Translations under genes and position numbers: made by a program
The notes under the pieces: generated by a model
Databases searched by the model: none
Told to the model about the DNA's origin: nothing
The model's input: only the letters and a program-made list of their open reading frames with translations
Part shown: positions 1-11,700 of the stretch, piece after piece
How the letters are laid out: every line of letters starts with the position of its first letter
Numbering within the stretch: the stretch's first letter is position 1
From: Trichuris trichiura
Lineage: Eukaryota; Nematoda; Enoplea; Trichinellida; Trichuridae
Reading direction: 5' to 3'
Assembly: GCA_037903355.1 (NCBI GenBank)
Contig: JBAJFE010000026.1
Span: 4,030,001 to 4,094,000 of the forward strand
Length of the DNA stretch: 64,000 nucleotides

Positions 1-597
1 CTCTTTTTCAGACCTCCAGGACACACGAAGTGTATGCGCCATTAATCGTCAAACGAAACGGAATCTTGAAAATGTTGCATTAATTGCGACAGCTTTTCGA
101 TCTCATTATCATGAAGTCCGTCAGCATCCAGGCACCAAAATCCTTTGACGAATATATCCGCGGAATCGCTTAACTTTACTTGAAAGCCTTTTCATGGGCT
201 AACGGCTAGACTTCACAAAATCGAGCCAAACAAAGACTGGACTGCAACAGGTTCCTTAGCGATCCTTGTTTCGTGAATCCGGACAAGGCTTCATCATAAC
301 AGTACAATCCAATGAAAACAACTAAGCACTTTTCTTCTGCAATGTAAAGCCTTGGACAAAAGTCTCTGGTTTTATTGGAAAGTTTGCTTCAAGCAGTTGA
401 CAGATCGGCAGATACAAAGCTTTCCTCCACTGAGTTGTCCCCTCATATCCAACGGTTGTAAGGAAACGGACTGACAGGTTTTCAACATTCAGCCTGTGTA
501 ACTTCGGAACGTCTAAATACCTACACGCTCTGCTGAACCCTTCCTTAACGCGGCAGGGTGCCAGTGGTTCGTACATAACAACTAGATACATTAGCAT
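1..597 (-). CDS. possible exons of an unidentified gene (partial)
   Basis: I do not recognise this protein. A 91-codon open stretch runs on the minus strand from an ATG at 597 to 322 (begins MLMYLVVMYEPLAPCR; later TTVGYEGTTQWRKALYLP). A CTTCAG acceptor-like site lies 26 nt before this ATG. Nearer the left edge, 161-42 reads ADIFVKGFWCLDADG and then a polar stretch ending SFDD and a stop, which looks like a C-terminal exon. Between them, about 320-190 is partly open in another frame (GFTKQGSLRNLL). I could not connect these pieces by convincing splice sites, so the exon structure is unresolved and the gene may be degraded. It shares its strand with the MAEA gene to its right. Confidence 0.25.
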
Positions 598-1708
598 TTT
601 CCTTGCTCATTGAGTGGAAAGACCTGAAGGTCAGGAAGGCATTTCAACTTAAGCCTTACGAGAGGGCCAAAGCATTTCTTCAAACTGAAAAACTTTTATC
701 TCCGATTGTTAAATGCTTAGGCGTTAGTTCTAATCAAATATTCTTTTTTGCTTCTTACGTCGGTGGAATAGACTTCTTTATCCCTCTTTTCGCAGTATGT
801 AAGTCGCTTCACAGGCTGCAGCAATGCCAACCAGCAAAGAGGAGGACTCAGAACAACAACCTACGCAGGTAAGCTACCGTCACTTTATAAGCTTTGCTTC
901 ATAAGCATTTGCAGCTGCTGAACACACATGATATTATTCAGGCATTTCACGATCCTTAATTCTATTTAAGGATGCACTCCTCCTTCCTGGACGTGTAAAG
1001 CTTCTCTTCATGCAGCACAATCGAACCATAAATCGTAACAATGGTGCTGAAATCGATGACGACACAGAGTGATTTAACTACATAAAGCGCTACATGCTTA
1101 ATGGAGCCTCATATTCTTTTCTCCCGTTTTCCTCTTAGGTGGCTTTACGAGCTTTAACAAAACGGCCTTCTACTGTGCGGCAGGCAATTGTTTTTAAGTA
1201 ACCGCACTTTGGAGAACCCGAATTTTTTATGCCGTTACGGTACGGTTTAAAAAACGACGATAAAAGCTAACTACGTTTTACGGTTATGAACAAGAAACGA
1301 AAAGGGTGCGCTCAAGAGTATTGAAAAAAAGCAACCATTGAACATCCCCTCTTACTTGTTTTCAATGCCCTTTCTATTCCCCTAAAATTGATTCACTCGA
1401 TCCATTCTAACAGTTTTCTCTGTATTAACTGCCTTTTCACCGTTCTAAGGATCCGTATTTGTCAGTGTTGAAAACGAACCTAGGTGATCTCCGAAAGCTT
1501 TTTTGAGCAGTCTTCTAAGTATCGCGTACAACGGTTTCCCTTCTTACGATCCAAAAAACAAATAAAAAATAAAATAAAAAGTAAGCTGTGGGAAAAATTT
1601 TCACCAATTGTAAAACAGGTGGAACATTAGAGCACTCAGAAACCATGCTATGGAAATTTTAAGATGCCATGAATTAAGGTTAGAGGATGCGACAATCTCG
1701 CAGCCTCT
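598..1708. other. intergenic stretch, nothing recognised
   Basis: About 1.1 kb between the candidate gene at the left edge and the 3' end of MAEA. A 90-codon open frame at 603-872 (+) has only a TTG start and no familiar motif, so I do not call it. The short A-rich run near 1560-1580 is not a convincing terminator. No repeat seen elsewhere in the window recurs here. Confidence 0.5.
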
Positions 1709-3029
1709 TCAGAGAACAAAAACACGATCAGCTTCCTTTAAGGAGTAGCGCTGCTTCGTACGAGGACAGACAATTTTGCCGTCATTTTCTGCTGCAATTG
1801 CCAAAAGAGAGCTTTGACCATAAACCATACCATTGGGAAGGACAAAGGGCGGGTTATTTTCGTTCAAAATTTCACCGCTGTATGCGCATATCAGTTTCGA
1901 TGAGAAACACGTCCAATGGGTAAACCATCTGCCAGTGGTCTTACTTCTTCAATGCAAACAGGGCACTCAGGAACTTTCTTTGTTGCCTCTTGGTCACCAT
2001 TGTCGATTTCCATACAGCCATCGCCCGACGAAACACAACGTGTAGTCTTAATGGCCGATATGCCGCACTGGAAACAGGCAGAAAATGGGGAATATTCGCT
2101 CATATTATACAGACGGTAATTTTCGCTCCGAAATTCATTAATTAGACTTTCCCAACGACTGGCAGACCACAAATTCTGATATTGCTCCAAGGTTGTATCA
2201 ACACCTACAGCCAGCAAGGTCATTGTTGGTAAGAGCACATGGAAAGTGTCCTGGTCTAATTTGCCAAAATGTTTCCTGGCATAATTGATTGCCAGCGTCC
2301 TCTCATTATTCCGCAACAACTCGATAAAATCTTGCTGTCGTACCTGAATGCGATAAAAAATCCCGAAACATGTTCTTTTCAAGACAAAGACGTACCTTTA
2401 ATTCGAAAGTACTCTTGAGACGCCGAAGTTTGGAACGATTCTCATGGCACCACTCAAGACATTCGTTCGTGTGATGAGCCGCCAGTGACTCTTCTACTTT
2501 TTTGGCGCGAATAAAGTGTGCAATGTTTGTCACCTGCGCTATTCCTGATCGTTCCGCTACTTTCACGGCTGTATCATAGTAGCCACAACGCAGCATGTAA
2601 TCCACCAAAATACGTTCCAGTCGAAGACGACGAAACGAATCTTCCATATCCTTATCTCTGTGGGCCTACAAACTTCACTATCAGTATCAAAAGTCCAAGA
2701 ATAAAAGGTCAGAAGTATTTCACAACAATACATACTTTCAAATGAGTTAGCTTTGTCTTAAGTGAATCGGTCAATGCTTTCTCTTGAGATACGCAGTCCA
2801 TCAGTTTCTCTTTTATTTTAATTATTTGCTCTTGCACACCCTCAATCAACGGCCTGAGATGATTAACAGACACTACTGGGCCTTTCAAAAACTGCTCAAT
2901 TTCCCGCATCAAGTCATAGCTGCGGACGGACTCGCGATCCAGGGTCTTCTGCGCAACGCGAAATGCTTTATTTAACTCTTCGTAAGAAGCAGCAAGGGTC
3001 GAATGCTCCAGGGCCCAAATGTCAGACAT
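1709..3029 (-). CDS. MAEA: MAEA/GID9-like E3 ubiquitin-protein ligase subunit (frameshifted)
   Basis: MAEA (yeast Gid9) is a RING-like subunit of the CTLH/GID E3 ubiquitin ligase. Three exons: 2736-3029, 2396-2665 and 1709-2343. Both introns (70 and 52 nt) are GT-AG and phase 0. Exon 1 holds the N-terminal helices (YEELNKAFRVAQKTLDRES). Exon 2 carries the LisH-type region (VDYMLRCGYYDTAVK) and the start of CTLH (CLEWCHENRSKLRR). Exon 3 continues CTLH (DFIELLRNN, YARKHF) and reaches the RING-like end (PECPVC, SGEILNENNPPFVLPNG, VCPRTKQRYSL). Length is about 399 residues; human MAEA has 396. Exon 3 is 635 nt, one base short of a frame: GLPIG near 1912 and CFSSKLICAYSG near 1900 lie in different frames. 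Both sides are well conserved, so this is a one-base loss, either an assembly error or a recent null allele. The ATG directly follows a GGCAG acceptor. Confidence 0.88.
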
Positions 3030-3040
3030 CTGCCTCGAAA
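3030..3040 (-). promoter_or_regulatory. 3' splice-site AG abutting the MAEA start codon
   Basis: On the minus strand GAGGCAG runs straight into the ATG of MAEA, and a second acceptor-like site (TAGTTCAG) lies 22 nt further upstream. Either could take a spliced leader or end a 5'-UTR intron. The same arrangement precedes SEC63 and SEH1. Confidence 0.4.
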
Positions 3041-4128
3041 TCTTGAACCTGAACTAGCCAAAACTTTTAATTACTAACCGCTCCGTAACTCGGAAAGCAC
3101 CTACAAAAATTCTTAAAGAGGTGGGCATGTAAGAAGAAAAACATTGTGTCCTGGCCAAACAAATCCATACTACAAAATCATGTCACTTTTAAAAATTAAT
3201 ATTGGGCACAGTCCCTTCAAAACTTTGAAGATTAATAAAAGTCATTGCAATATTTATTTATTTTACCGCGTTATATAGGCTGCCCTATGAAAAAGGCTAA
3301 ATAGCATATATTCTAACTGCGTATTTCGTCCTGCCCGTTGAATTCCTTCCGGAACGGTTATCATACGTAGTGGTCCTTCGAACCTGGGTACTACAAAATC
3401 TGGCTACGAGATAAAGATATCAATGAGACTGCGCTTGTCCAATGGGCTTAGCCATCAGAGTCCAGGCCATTAGATACAAGAAAGGGTGAAAGTAAGATTC
3501 ACTTTTTTTAAACCTCTAGGAATCACCTTGTTTTAATGAGCTAAGCAATGTAGTGGTGCGCGGAATGGCTACAGAGCAGGGGAAGTACAAAATACATAGG
3601 CGCACTTAAGCAGAAATAGTGAATATCTCATAGAACACATCTACATAGAACAAAACGTCTACGGCAGAAACGTTTGGGGTATCATGAATCAATTTACCCA
3701 CTTTCTGTAGGTGGGCGCGGATCCTCTGGAGAACGGCCAACCGTACAGTTTCTTGAACTTGTTGGTAGCAAAACTTCTCGCCTTAAAACGTTAGTCTCCG
3801 CAGATGCCGGAGCTTTATTTAAAAACATTGTTATAGGGAGCTGTATCTGTCTTTTCTTCGCTTCATCGAATAAATCTCGCAGCGGCTTCAACGAACTCGG
3901 TATTCCTCGTGTAGCCATGGTGCCACGTTCCATGGGTGGATCATATTCTGCAATCATATCTTTTAGGACCTGCGCTTGCAGGAAAATACTGGCAAGCTTT
4001 TTTCAGTGCGCAGTCCGAGGGTATTTGAGCACCTGTATCTTCCATAACGTCGTCGTCGCCGCCCATAGGCGACTGCATCACTTCCTCGAGTTCCTCGTTG
4101 GTGAACGGTTCTCAGCAATCTTCTATGT

Positions 4129-5691
4129 CAGTCATTCTCAACGGGGGCCCCTGGGGGAGTCCAAGGGGGTCTTGAATGCTAAGGGGGCCCTTGGGGGTCC
4201 CCGGTTGTGAAAATGAGAATACCAGCCTGGATTTTGGATCCATATTCAAACGCTAACGAAGCAGAGACATTTTTGCAAGAAGAGCTGATTGAGTTGCAAG
4301 CCAATGAAGAACTGAAGCCTAAGTTTAAGAGTGGCTACAGTCATTTCTGGTTGCAGCATCAAATTGCGACACTTTACCCTGAATTATGGAAGATCGTTAA
4401 AAAGTACCTCGTGCCGTTTCCTTCTTCTTATTTGGTTGAACGTGGGTTCAGTGCCGCAACAGATCTTTTGGTTAAAAAAAGAAACAGGCTACAAATAGCG
4501 CAGCGTGGAGACTTAAGATTGCTGCTAACGAATATTGAACCTGACGTGGAAAAATTGGTATTAGGGCACCAGCTTCAGCCACCACACTGATTTGCCAACA
4601 TAGCCAACTTTTGCTACTTGTTAAAGTCAAATAGTAAACTTGAATGCAATAATACGGAGTTCGGAGAACCGACGTCCAGCATGATCAACGCATAATACTG
4701 TTGTTGTTAACAAGGCGACAAGTACAACAAAAAACAGACGTAGAATTTGACCGTGTGCGGTAAAAGCGCGTTGAAGTTTCTAACAAACCATTTTCATACA
4801 CTGCGACTGAAGCGTTAAGTGCCAGTTAGTCACAAGAGAAAAAGAGCGGTTTACTCCCGTTGTAAATAAGAGAACGCAGCAGTACCCAAACGATCAGGGC
4901 TTTCACAACCCAACTGGATCCGTCGTCAGCGATAGGACACAAGCCCTGGGCGAAAGGGAGCACTTATCTAGTTTCATCGTTAGCGACAGGCCTTGTACCC
5001 TGTTGCTGACGACGGAACCAGTTGAGTTCCGATAGCTCCTATCGTTTGTATGCTCATACCTTCTTTGACTTACAATGGGAATAAACGACTCTTTTTTCTT
5101 ATGATAAAACTGCTAGACCGTATAAAGACGTTCCATCTTCATGTGAGGTAGTCTTTGCAAATCTTGACTACAAATCCAATAAATCTTAATAGGAAACTTT
5201 TGTCACACAAACCCATTTTCAAGACGAAAGTTTGGCAGCTGAGCGTGGAAGAAGTTTCGACCAATTCCATATGACTAAGGAACCTTTTTGACCTACGTTC
5301 ATTCACTCACCAAAGAAGAGCAGTTACAGGTCGTCTGAAGTACTTAGACCACGCGACTGAAAAACACTGCACACGTGTCAGGAATTAGATTTAGATTCGT
5401 TACTGCCTTTTCCATATGGCACAGACCAGTGCAAAAATCGAACTTTTAAATTGAAGAGTTTTAAAATGCAGATTAAAAGTTCGTTATCCGGTTTCCACCA
5501 GATCGAAAAGACAACAGCAAAATTCATTGTTGAAATCTTCGGTAAACTGCGTGTCACAGGTACTCTAATAAACGCGAAAGAACCTAGGGCGAGAAAAGAG
5601 AAGAGCACAACCACGCAAGAACGGGAGAGGACCCTGAGGAGATGTGCGTCTCGAAAGGGGGCCCTGGCGCAGAAAAGGTTGGGAATCACTG
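4129..5691 (+). mobile_element. hAT-superfamily transposon nested in the Tigger element
   Basis: Terminal inverted repeats CAGTCATTCTCAACGGGGG (left) and, reading inwards from the right, CAGTGATTCCCAACC, the hAT consensus style. Both ends abut an exact 8-bp target duplication TTCTATGT (4121-4128 and 5692-5699), the size made by hAT transposases. Joining the flanks restores the reading of the uninterrupted Tigger copy at 42470-42490. The element is 1563 bp and keeps only the C-terminal part of a transposase, so it is an internally deleted derivative. Confidence 0.9.
4207..4590 (+). pseudogene. hAT transposase C-terminal fragment
   Basis: 127 codons, intact in frame, ending LGHQLQPPH and a stop. 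It contains the hAT C-terminal dimerisation signature: LWKIVKKYLVPFPSSYLVER, then GFSAATDLLVKKRNRL and LRLLLTNIEPDVEKL. The pattern resembles the ZBED5/FAM200/SCAND3 branch of hAT transposases. The BED zinc finger and the catalytic DDE residues would lie upstream and are absent, because the element starts only about 80 bp before this fragment. It cannot be catalytically active. Confidence 0.85.
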
Positions 5692-5950
5692 TTCTATGTG
5701 CTCCTTGATATCGTCTTCTATCATGTCGGAGAAACCCTCACCTCCCAACTCGTTGGCAATGTTCACTATGTCCACGACCTCCTCATCGATGGCACCTAAC
5801 TCCTCACATTCACTGACTGCGTCCCCCCACAAGCCAGTTACCACTGACTGTTCTAGGCTTTATCTCGAGTAGTGCCGTGTAAAAGATGACGTCACTATTT
5901 CACGCCGGACGAACCCCGCGGATAACGAGTGCCGACTGTACTTTGCATTT

Positions 5951-6329
5951 TGTCACGGGGCTTTTGTTAGTTGTTTACCGTTTTCATAATACGGATTAAT
6001 AGCCATCGTTGATTTAAAAGCATGTTCACTTAGAACAGAGCGGTCAGCACTTACTGGGCACAGCCGTCTGTTTGCGTAAACTCTTTGTGTACTAAATGTT
6101 TACTATTTGTCTCAAAATGGGAAGCATAAAGGAATTAAGTGATGGGGAAGTAGTAGATAATTGAGTTTTAAAAAGCCAATTAACTCAAAAAGTTACATCC
6201 TACAACTCATTGTCAGAGACTGAGAACGTCGCAGTGTTCCGTAGGCACTTCTAAAAGAGTTTTACCAACGATGGCTATTTATTAATCCATATTATTTGAA
6301 CGGTAAACACTTAACAAAGTCCCATCACG
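5951..6329. repeat. foldback (long inverted repeat) element
   Basis: Arms 5951-6019 and 6251-6329 are imperfect reverse complements: GGATTAATAGCCATCGTTG on the left against CAACGATGGCTATTTATTAATCC on the right, continuing to TTTACCG..AACAAAG. A 230-bp centre shows no coding signal. It looks like a MITE or foldback inserted next to the right end of the Tigger element. I could not define a target duplication. Confidence 0.65.
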
Positions 6330-8785
6330 AAGTGATAAGTAATCGAACAGGTAGAAAGTGCCTACAGAGCACTTCAGGACACCGTTAGCCCAGGATAAGA
6401 AATTGTAGAATGTGCTCCTTTTTCAGTTAAAGTCACCTTTTCAAATTCAGAGCAGGTGAAATGGACACTGGAAATTCAAAGCAATCTCAGCGTCGTACAG
6501 ACTGCAAAAGAAAAAACATAGAATACGATCCCAGATGGAATGCAGCATAAAAGCGGCAAGCGTTGCAACCTCTCTTATGCGCTATTTAGTGAATTGAGCG
6601 TCAACGGAAGCAGCTTCAAATTGTGATGCTCTGGAAGTAGACTAAAAGAAAGCACCTATCCTGTGTACGTGATCTTCAAGTATCAAATTTAACCCGCTGT
6701 TGGAATCAGACAGCCATCTTCACGTCTTTTGCTTTCTTCAGCTTAAGAGGAACGTAATTCTGATGAGCCCACTGGCATTTCATCAGAGAATTTATACTAA
6801 TCTAATGCAGTATTGTCGTTTTTAAGTCAAACATTGCCTCTTCATAATTATAGTTTTCGTAGTTTTGTAATTTTCGTTATTTCAAACGTCGAAGCCTCTT
6901 TTTGAATAGGCGTTTGGCTTAGCTATTTCCCTGAGACGTATTTTAAAGCGAGAAATGCCCTTCTTCTACCTTCGTCCTACTTTCTCCTGCCCCATTTATT
7001 CTCGCTTCGACGACCTGCTTGTTGTTATGAAATTTTTCGAACCAGCTTGCGTATTATGTGGTCCTTGACCACTTGCTTGATTGATGTTTCCAGTAGTTTT
7101 CACTCCATAGGGTTTTCAGCAAGATCGCCTGAACTAATTTTTTCCGTCTTTAATGAGCCAGTAAAGCCGATCTTCCTCTAAAATCTATAGTAGATTTTAT
7201 TAAAGAGAACGTGTAAATAGTTGAAAAAAATATCTGACCATGTAGTGTATTAAACAACTAGGCACAATTCAAAAATACGGCCCAAAATCTGAATCGTTTA
7301 CCGTTTAAACAATACAGGTTTATAGACACCGTTAATAAAAACGCATTTAAAATAAAGAGGACAACATTTACCTGTAGCGGGGGAACCGAAGTCTGATTTA
7401 ATAAAAGCAGACAATACTATTGCAAAAACAATACACAGGCAGTCTTCATAAAGCGTGCGCTGGTTTACAGTGTAACCTTTTTGAACTGCATTCCACCTGC
7501 AGTAGACAAAGGCATGGAAGCGAACAGTTTGCGATGCTAGGAACACAGTAACTAAATGCGCACTTCTGCAATGCTGGCACAACCTTTCGCCTGCAACTAC
7601 GTGCTCTGATGATTTGGAAAGATACCGTCTGCCGCCTGAGAAAAAAAATGCAATCCGACTTCTTCATACATGCTACAGGCCTACCTTCAGAGCCTGCTGA
7701 TAAACTGAAAAATAGTTAATTTGAAGAGCTTCTTAAAATCGACGAGTCTTCAGGTACTCATTCTTTGACCGGTGGAGAAATAGCTGAAATGATATTCAAA
7801 AATGACCATAGTCACTTGTTAACCTTGTTGACACAAAAGCAGTTTTCCTTTTCCTTAGAGAATATAGCGAAAATGCGTGAAAAGCTTATCGAAGTACCAA
7901 GGCACCGCACGTTCATGACGGAGCAAGACAACTTGCGATATTGAGGGAAATCCTCTACATCGATGGCTATTGTAAATCAGGCAGATGGCTTTAAACGAGG
8001 GATTTGGAGGAGCCATTAAACAGAGCGCTTCCCCGTTCGCAAAAGACCTTCTTGATAATTAATAGCTTTTAAGTTCTTAAAAGCGCTGCTTGAGATTACC
8101 CTACTGCTGTGTATAAACTGTATCCGAAGTGGTAAATGAATTTTATATTTGAACTCAGGTCCAGCATGTTCGTTTTTATCTTTGTGTATGTATACGTAGG
8201 AACACTCAAGGTCAGCGTATCAAAACGCAGTCACTCCGTCTATTCAATAATCATACAATAAACCAGACGAAATCATTCATCAACTTATAACAATTTGTGG
8301 AGCGCCCTGCATAATGCAAAATCCGGAAAATTCTGGTATCCCGAATATCGCTGGTCAGTAGCGTTTCGGATAACAGATTACGAATTGCATCTACCTTCCG
8401 CTGCTAGAGTCAACAGTTGCAGCAGTGTTTATGCTACCGTTACAAATATTTAAAAGGTCTGTCTATGCTGGCAGTGAAAACAGGATGGCCTCATACTAAG
8501 TCTGAAGGAGAATAACGCCACTACCGTGAAACTTTACAGCTTACTAAACAAAACTGTTTGATTATGACCGACAGCGAACAACCATGGAATGCACATAACG
8601 TACGAGCATGTCAACAAACTGCCACAGAAACAATTAATCAGAGGCAGCATCAGTCGACAGTCGACAATTTTCATATCAAAATAACAGCAATTCAACAGTC
8701 AAGCTTGCAATAAAGAAGAGCAAAGCAAAACTATAACAGGAAGAGGCTACGCAATGAATTTCATTGTGTGCGTTGAGTGATTCGA
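6330..8785. other. intergenic region, no gene recognised
   Basis: About 2.4 kb between the foldback and the SEC63 stop codon. Open frames at 7298-7667 (-) are short, overlapping and motif-free. The sequence is AT-rich in patches. The part next to 8785 should hold the SEC63 3' UTR, but I could not pick a polyadenylation signal with confidence. Confidence 0.45.
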
Positions 8786-11700
8786 TTAACTAGATTCATC
8801 AACGTCATCTTCCTGCTCTGTGTATTCTGATTCAATATCTGAATCCTCATCTGCTCTTTCTTCGGTAAAGTCCCACTGCGGATGTGAGACGATTTGCCGA
8901 GCTTCGAAGACTTCAAACTAAAACACGCCACCAAGTGAAACGGTTTAACTAGTCAGAACAATGTCGCTCACCTTGACTTCCTTTACCAGATCACAGTCAA
9001 GATAAGAGTCTGACCGTAAGCATACTTGGAAAGAATATCTACCCGGCTTATTTGGTGCAGGGAACCTCAATTCTACCTGACAATTAGACATATATGATAT
9101 CATATCAAACGAGTAAATTATTATTACTTCCACTTGATCAACCAAATTGGTCACATGGATAGGAGGGGATATGAGCAGGTGGCGCTTCCTGTCACAAATG
9201 AATATCCACCACCACTCATACTTTTCTTCAGGAAAAAATGGGCAGTGCACCGGATGAGTAACTTTAGAAACTGTTTCTAGTATCTTTCTCTCTCGTTTGA
9301 TAGCCATTTCATCAATCAAAAGCTCGTCATCTTCTTCACTAGCTTCGGCGGCACTTTCCCTACGTTCATGCCCTTCACCAGATGCGTCACTTTCACTACC
9401 ATTAGTGCCGTAATTATTCGTGGCTTCAACGAGAGCAGGTTCTAGTTTCTTCTGTTTTACCTCTATCGGTTTAACTTTTGGTTGGCTTTGCTTCTTTTTC
9501 GTCTTTCCTCCGCGCCGCTTCTTTGGCTTCTCCCAAACCTTTCGCTTACCGGCATTCGCCTGTACCGCTTCTTCCAGTTGAGTACCACTGTCAACAGGGT
9601 TGTCATCCACTTTTACCACTTCTGGTGACAACGCAGTCGCTAGTAGAACTGTCCTTTCATCCGTTGCCCATTGTTCACAGGCTGACAAATCTGGCTCAGA
9701 TGCCAAACTACAACGTCTCGATGATCCACTCAGGCAACCTTTGTGCAGATAACCATTTGGCCAAAGGACTAAAGGTTTTCTTTGCATCTTAGCAATGCAA
9801 GTGACAAATGCTCCGGCTGTTATGGTACTGCGATCAACTTCGTCTTGTACTGAAACAGCAGTTCAGAGTTTAACGGCGATTGCAAAACAAATTTCATTTC
9901 AAACTGAGAAAACTAATTCCTTTCAAAAATTTTTAACGGCACAGCTTTGTCTCGCAAGGGCAAATGCTAGCTAGCTCTTGCCAACGATAAACAGTATCAG
10001 GTCCTTAAAAACTCTTAGTAAATACTTCATGCTACAAAATATCAAGTTGATTCCGCTGCAGCCCTATAGTTGGGGGGCTCATAAACTTAACCAGCTTTCA
10101 TGGTATAAACCAGTAAACTAAGGCTTACTTCAACAGCAATTCCTTCACTTGAAGACAAAAGCTTAACCTGAATTGGTAAGCATAACCTATTTTTTTTTCA
10201 CTACCGCCTAGTAAAATAACGCTAACATTGTATTTCAAAAAGTTGGGACAGACTTAGAATGTTAGGTTGTCCGCTAGATCTTGTAGGCGAGAAACAAGCA
10301 TGTGAAACGAAGAATCCACCTACAACATCATAGCGCCAAGTCCTACACTCGACAAAATTTCAAGAAACTAAAGGCCAACACCACGACATTTCAATTGCAG
10401 ATTGTCAGGAAGGCCTTCCTCGTCCTATTAATTAGGCAAAAATGCAACTATGCAGCAGCTTTTGGACTCAATGGTAATTAGAGGAAATACTTAGTACAAA
10501 GTTGGAAAGTGCATTATTTGATAATAGAGTCAGCCCTCGTTATCCGCAGAATCTATACAACGCGGTTTGTCCGGCGTGAAATAGTGACGTCATCTTTTCA
10601 CAAAGACATGCGAACCGCTGGCCGGCATTATAGCTGCACTAGTGTCGTTGCATGCTTGCGCAGTACCGTGATCATCTGCAGGACGCGAAAGACTTTTTTC
10701 GTCCACAACGTCCTCTAAACCGTGAAAAATGCTAATGTGACTTTGTCATTTTTCTGAATGCTCACTATTGCTTCGTGCGCGTTGTCGAGACCTCCCGCTG
10801 CGCGCAAATATCGGTTTCCCTGCAGCGTGGTAGGTCTGAACTTTCGCTTCGTGTAACTGGTGTCGCATTGGAAGATGGCTGACAAAAAGCAAGTGAACTG
10901 AGCGGTTCTTATAGGGCTAAGAGACAACGTAGCGTCCTTACCCTTCGCGAGAAAAGATCTTTTGAAAAGCAGATTGTCATGTGCCGAAGTGGGCCGAAAG
11001 ATTGGGAAGAATGAATTCAGCATTCGTACGATATACCAGCAGGAAACTGAGATTCGAGGAAACGTCCACCCCAACCCTTCATTGGCGAAAAGAGCTGCCG
11101 TAGTTCGCAACAAAGTCCTCGTGAAAGCTGAGAAAGCGCTAAGCGTTTGGATAGAGGACATGTCGTGCGAGAATGTCCCCGTCGACGGGAAAGTTATTCG
11201 GGAGAAAACGCTGAGCTTATATGAGCATCTCTCTGGCGCAGTTGCAGAGAACGAGAGAAAAGGGTTTACTGCTAGCAAAGGATGGCTAGCAAAATACGTG
11301 AAGCGCTTCAACCTCAAGAACTTCAAAATCACTGGGGAAGCGGCATAAGCTGATTTTGTAGCTGCCTCAACATTCCCGGAGAAAATCAAAGAGATGGCGG
11401 ACCAAAAGAACTATTTCCCGGAACAAATCTTTAATTGCGACGAGACTGCATTATTCTGGAGACAAATGCCAAAAAGCGCGTACATCCGCGAAGGCACAGA
11501 GCAAGCCCCCGATTTAAGCTACTGAAAGACCAACTCACTCTTGTGCTCTGTGACAACGCTGCAGGGCACTGATGAAGGCCGGCGTTGTCTATCGGATTTG
11601 TAATCCTTGGCCGCTCAGATACTAGAAGAACGATTGCCTGCCGCTATTCTCGCAGCACAACAAGGTGTGAACGACGGTTATTCTTTATACGGAACAGTTT

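Larger units (their letters stand above)
3265..5938 (-). mobile_element. Tigger/pogo-type DNA transposon derivative, split by a hAT element
   Basis: Its two parts, 3265-4128 and 5692-5938, match the element at 41544-42742 (shared text such as GAATTCCTTCCGGAACGGTT). The right terminus reads as the inverted repeat CAGTCGGCACTCGTTATCC followed by TA; the left terminus is missing or decayed. On the minus strand it encodes a decayed C-terminal part of a Tigger-like transposase: MIAEYDPPMERG at 3957, and acidic residues around EECEE..DEEVVDIEN near 5800. It is non-autonomous and lies about 240 bp upstream of the MAEA start codon. The long open frame on its plus strand (3674-4210) is the antisense of this decayed coding region. 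Confidence 0.7.

Noticed and set aside
603..872. 90-codon plus-strand frame
   Set aside because: TTG start, no motif, no splice context; most likely chance.
3674..4210. 178-codon plus-strand frame
   Set aside because: It is antisense to the decayed Tigger coding region and runs into the hAT end; an equivalent frame exists in the copy at 41.9-42.6 kb.
10715..11389. 224-codon minus-strand frame
   Set aside because: Antisense shadow of the Tigger transposase pseudogene.
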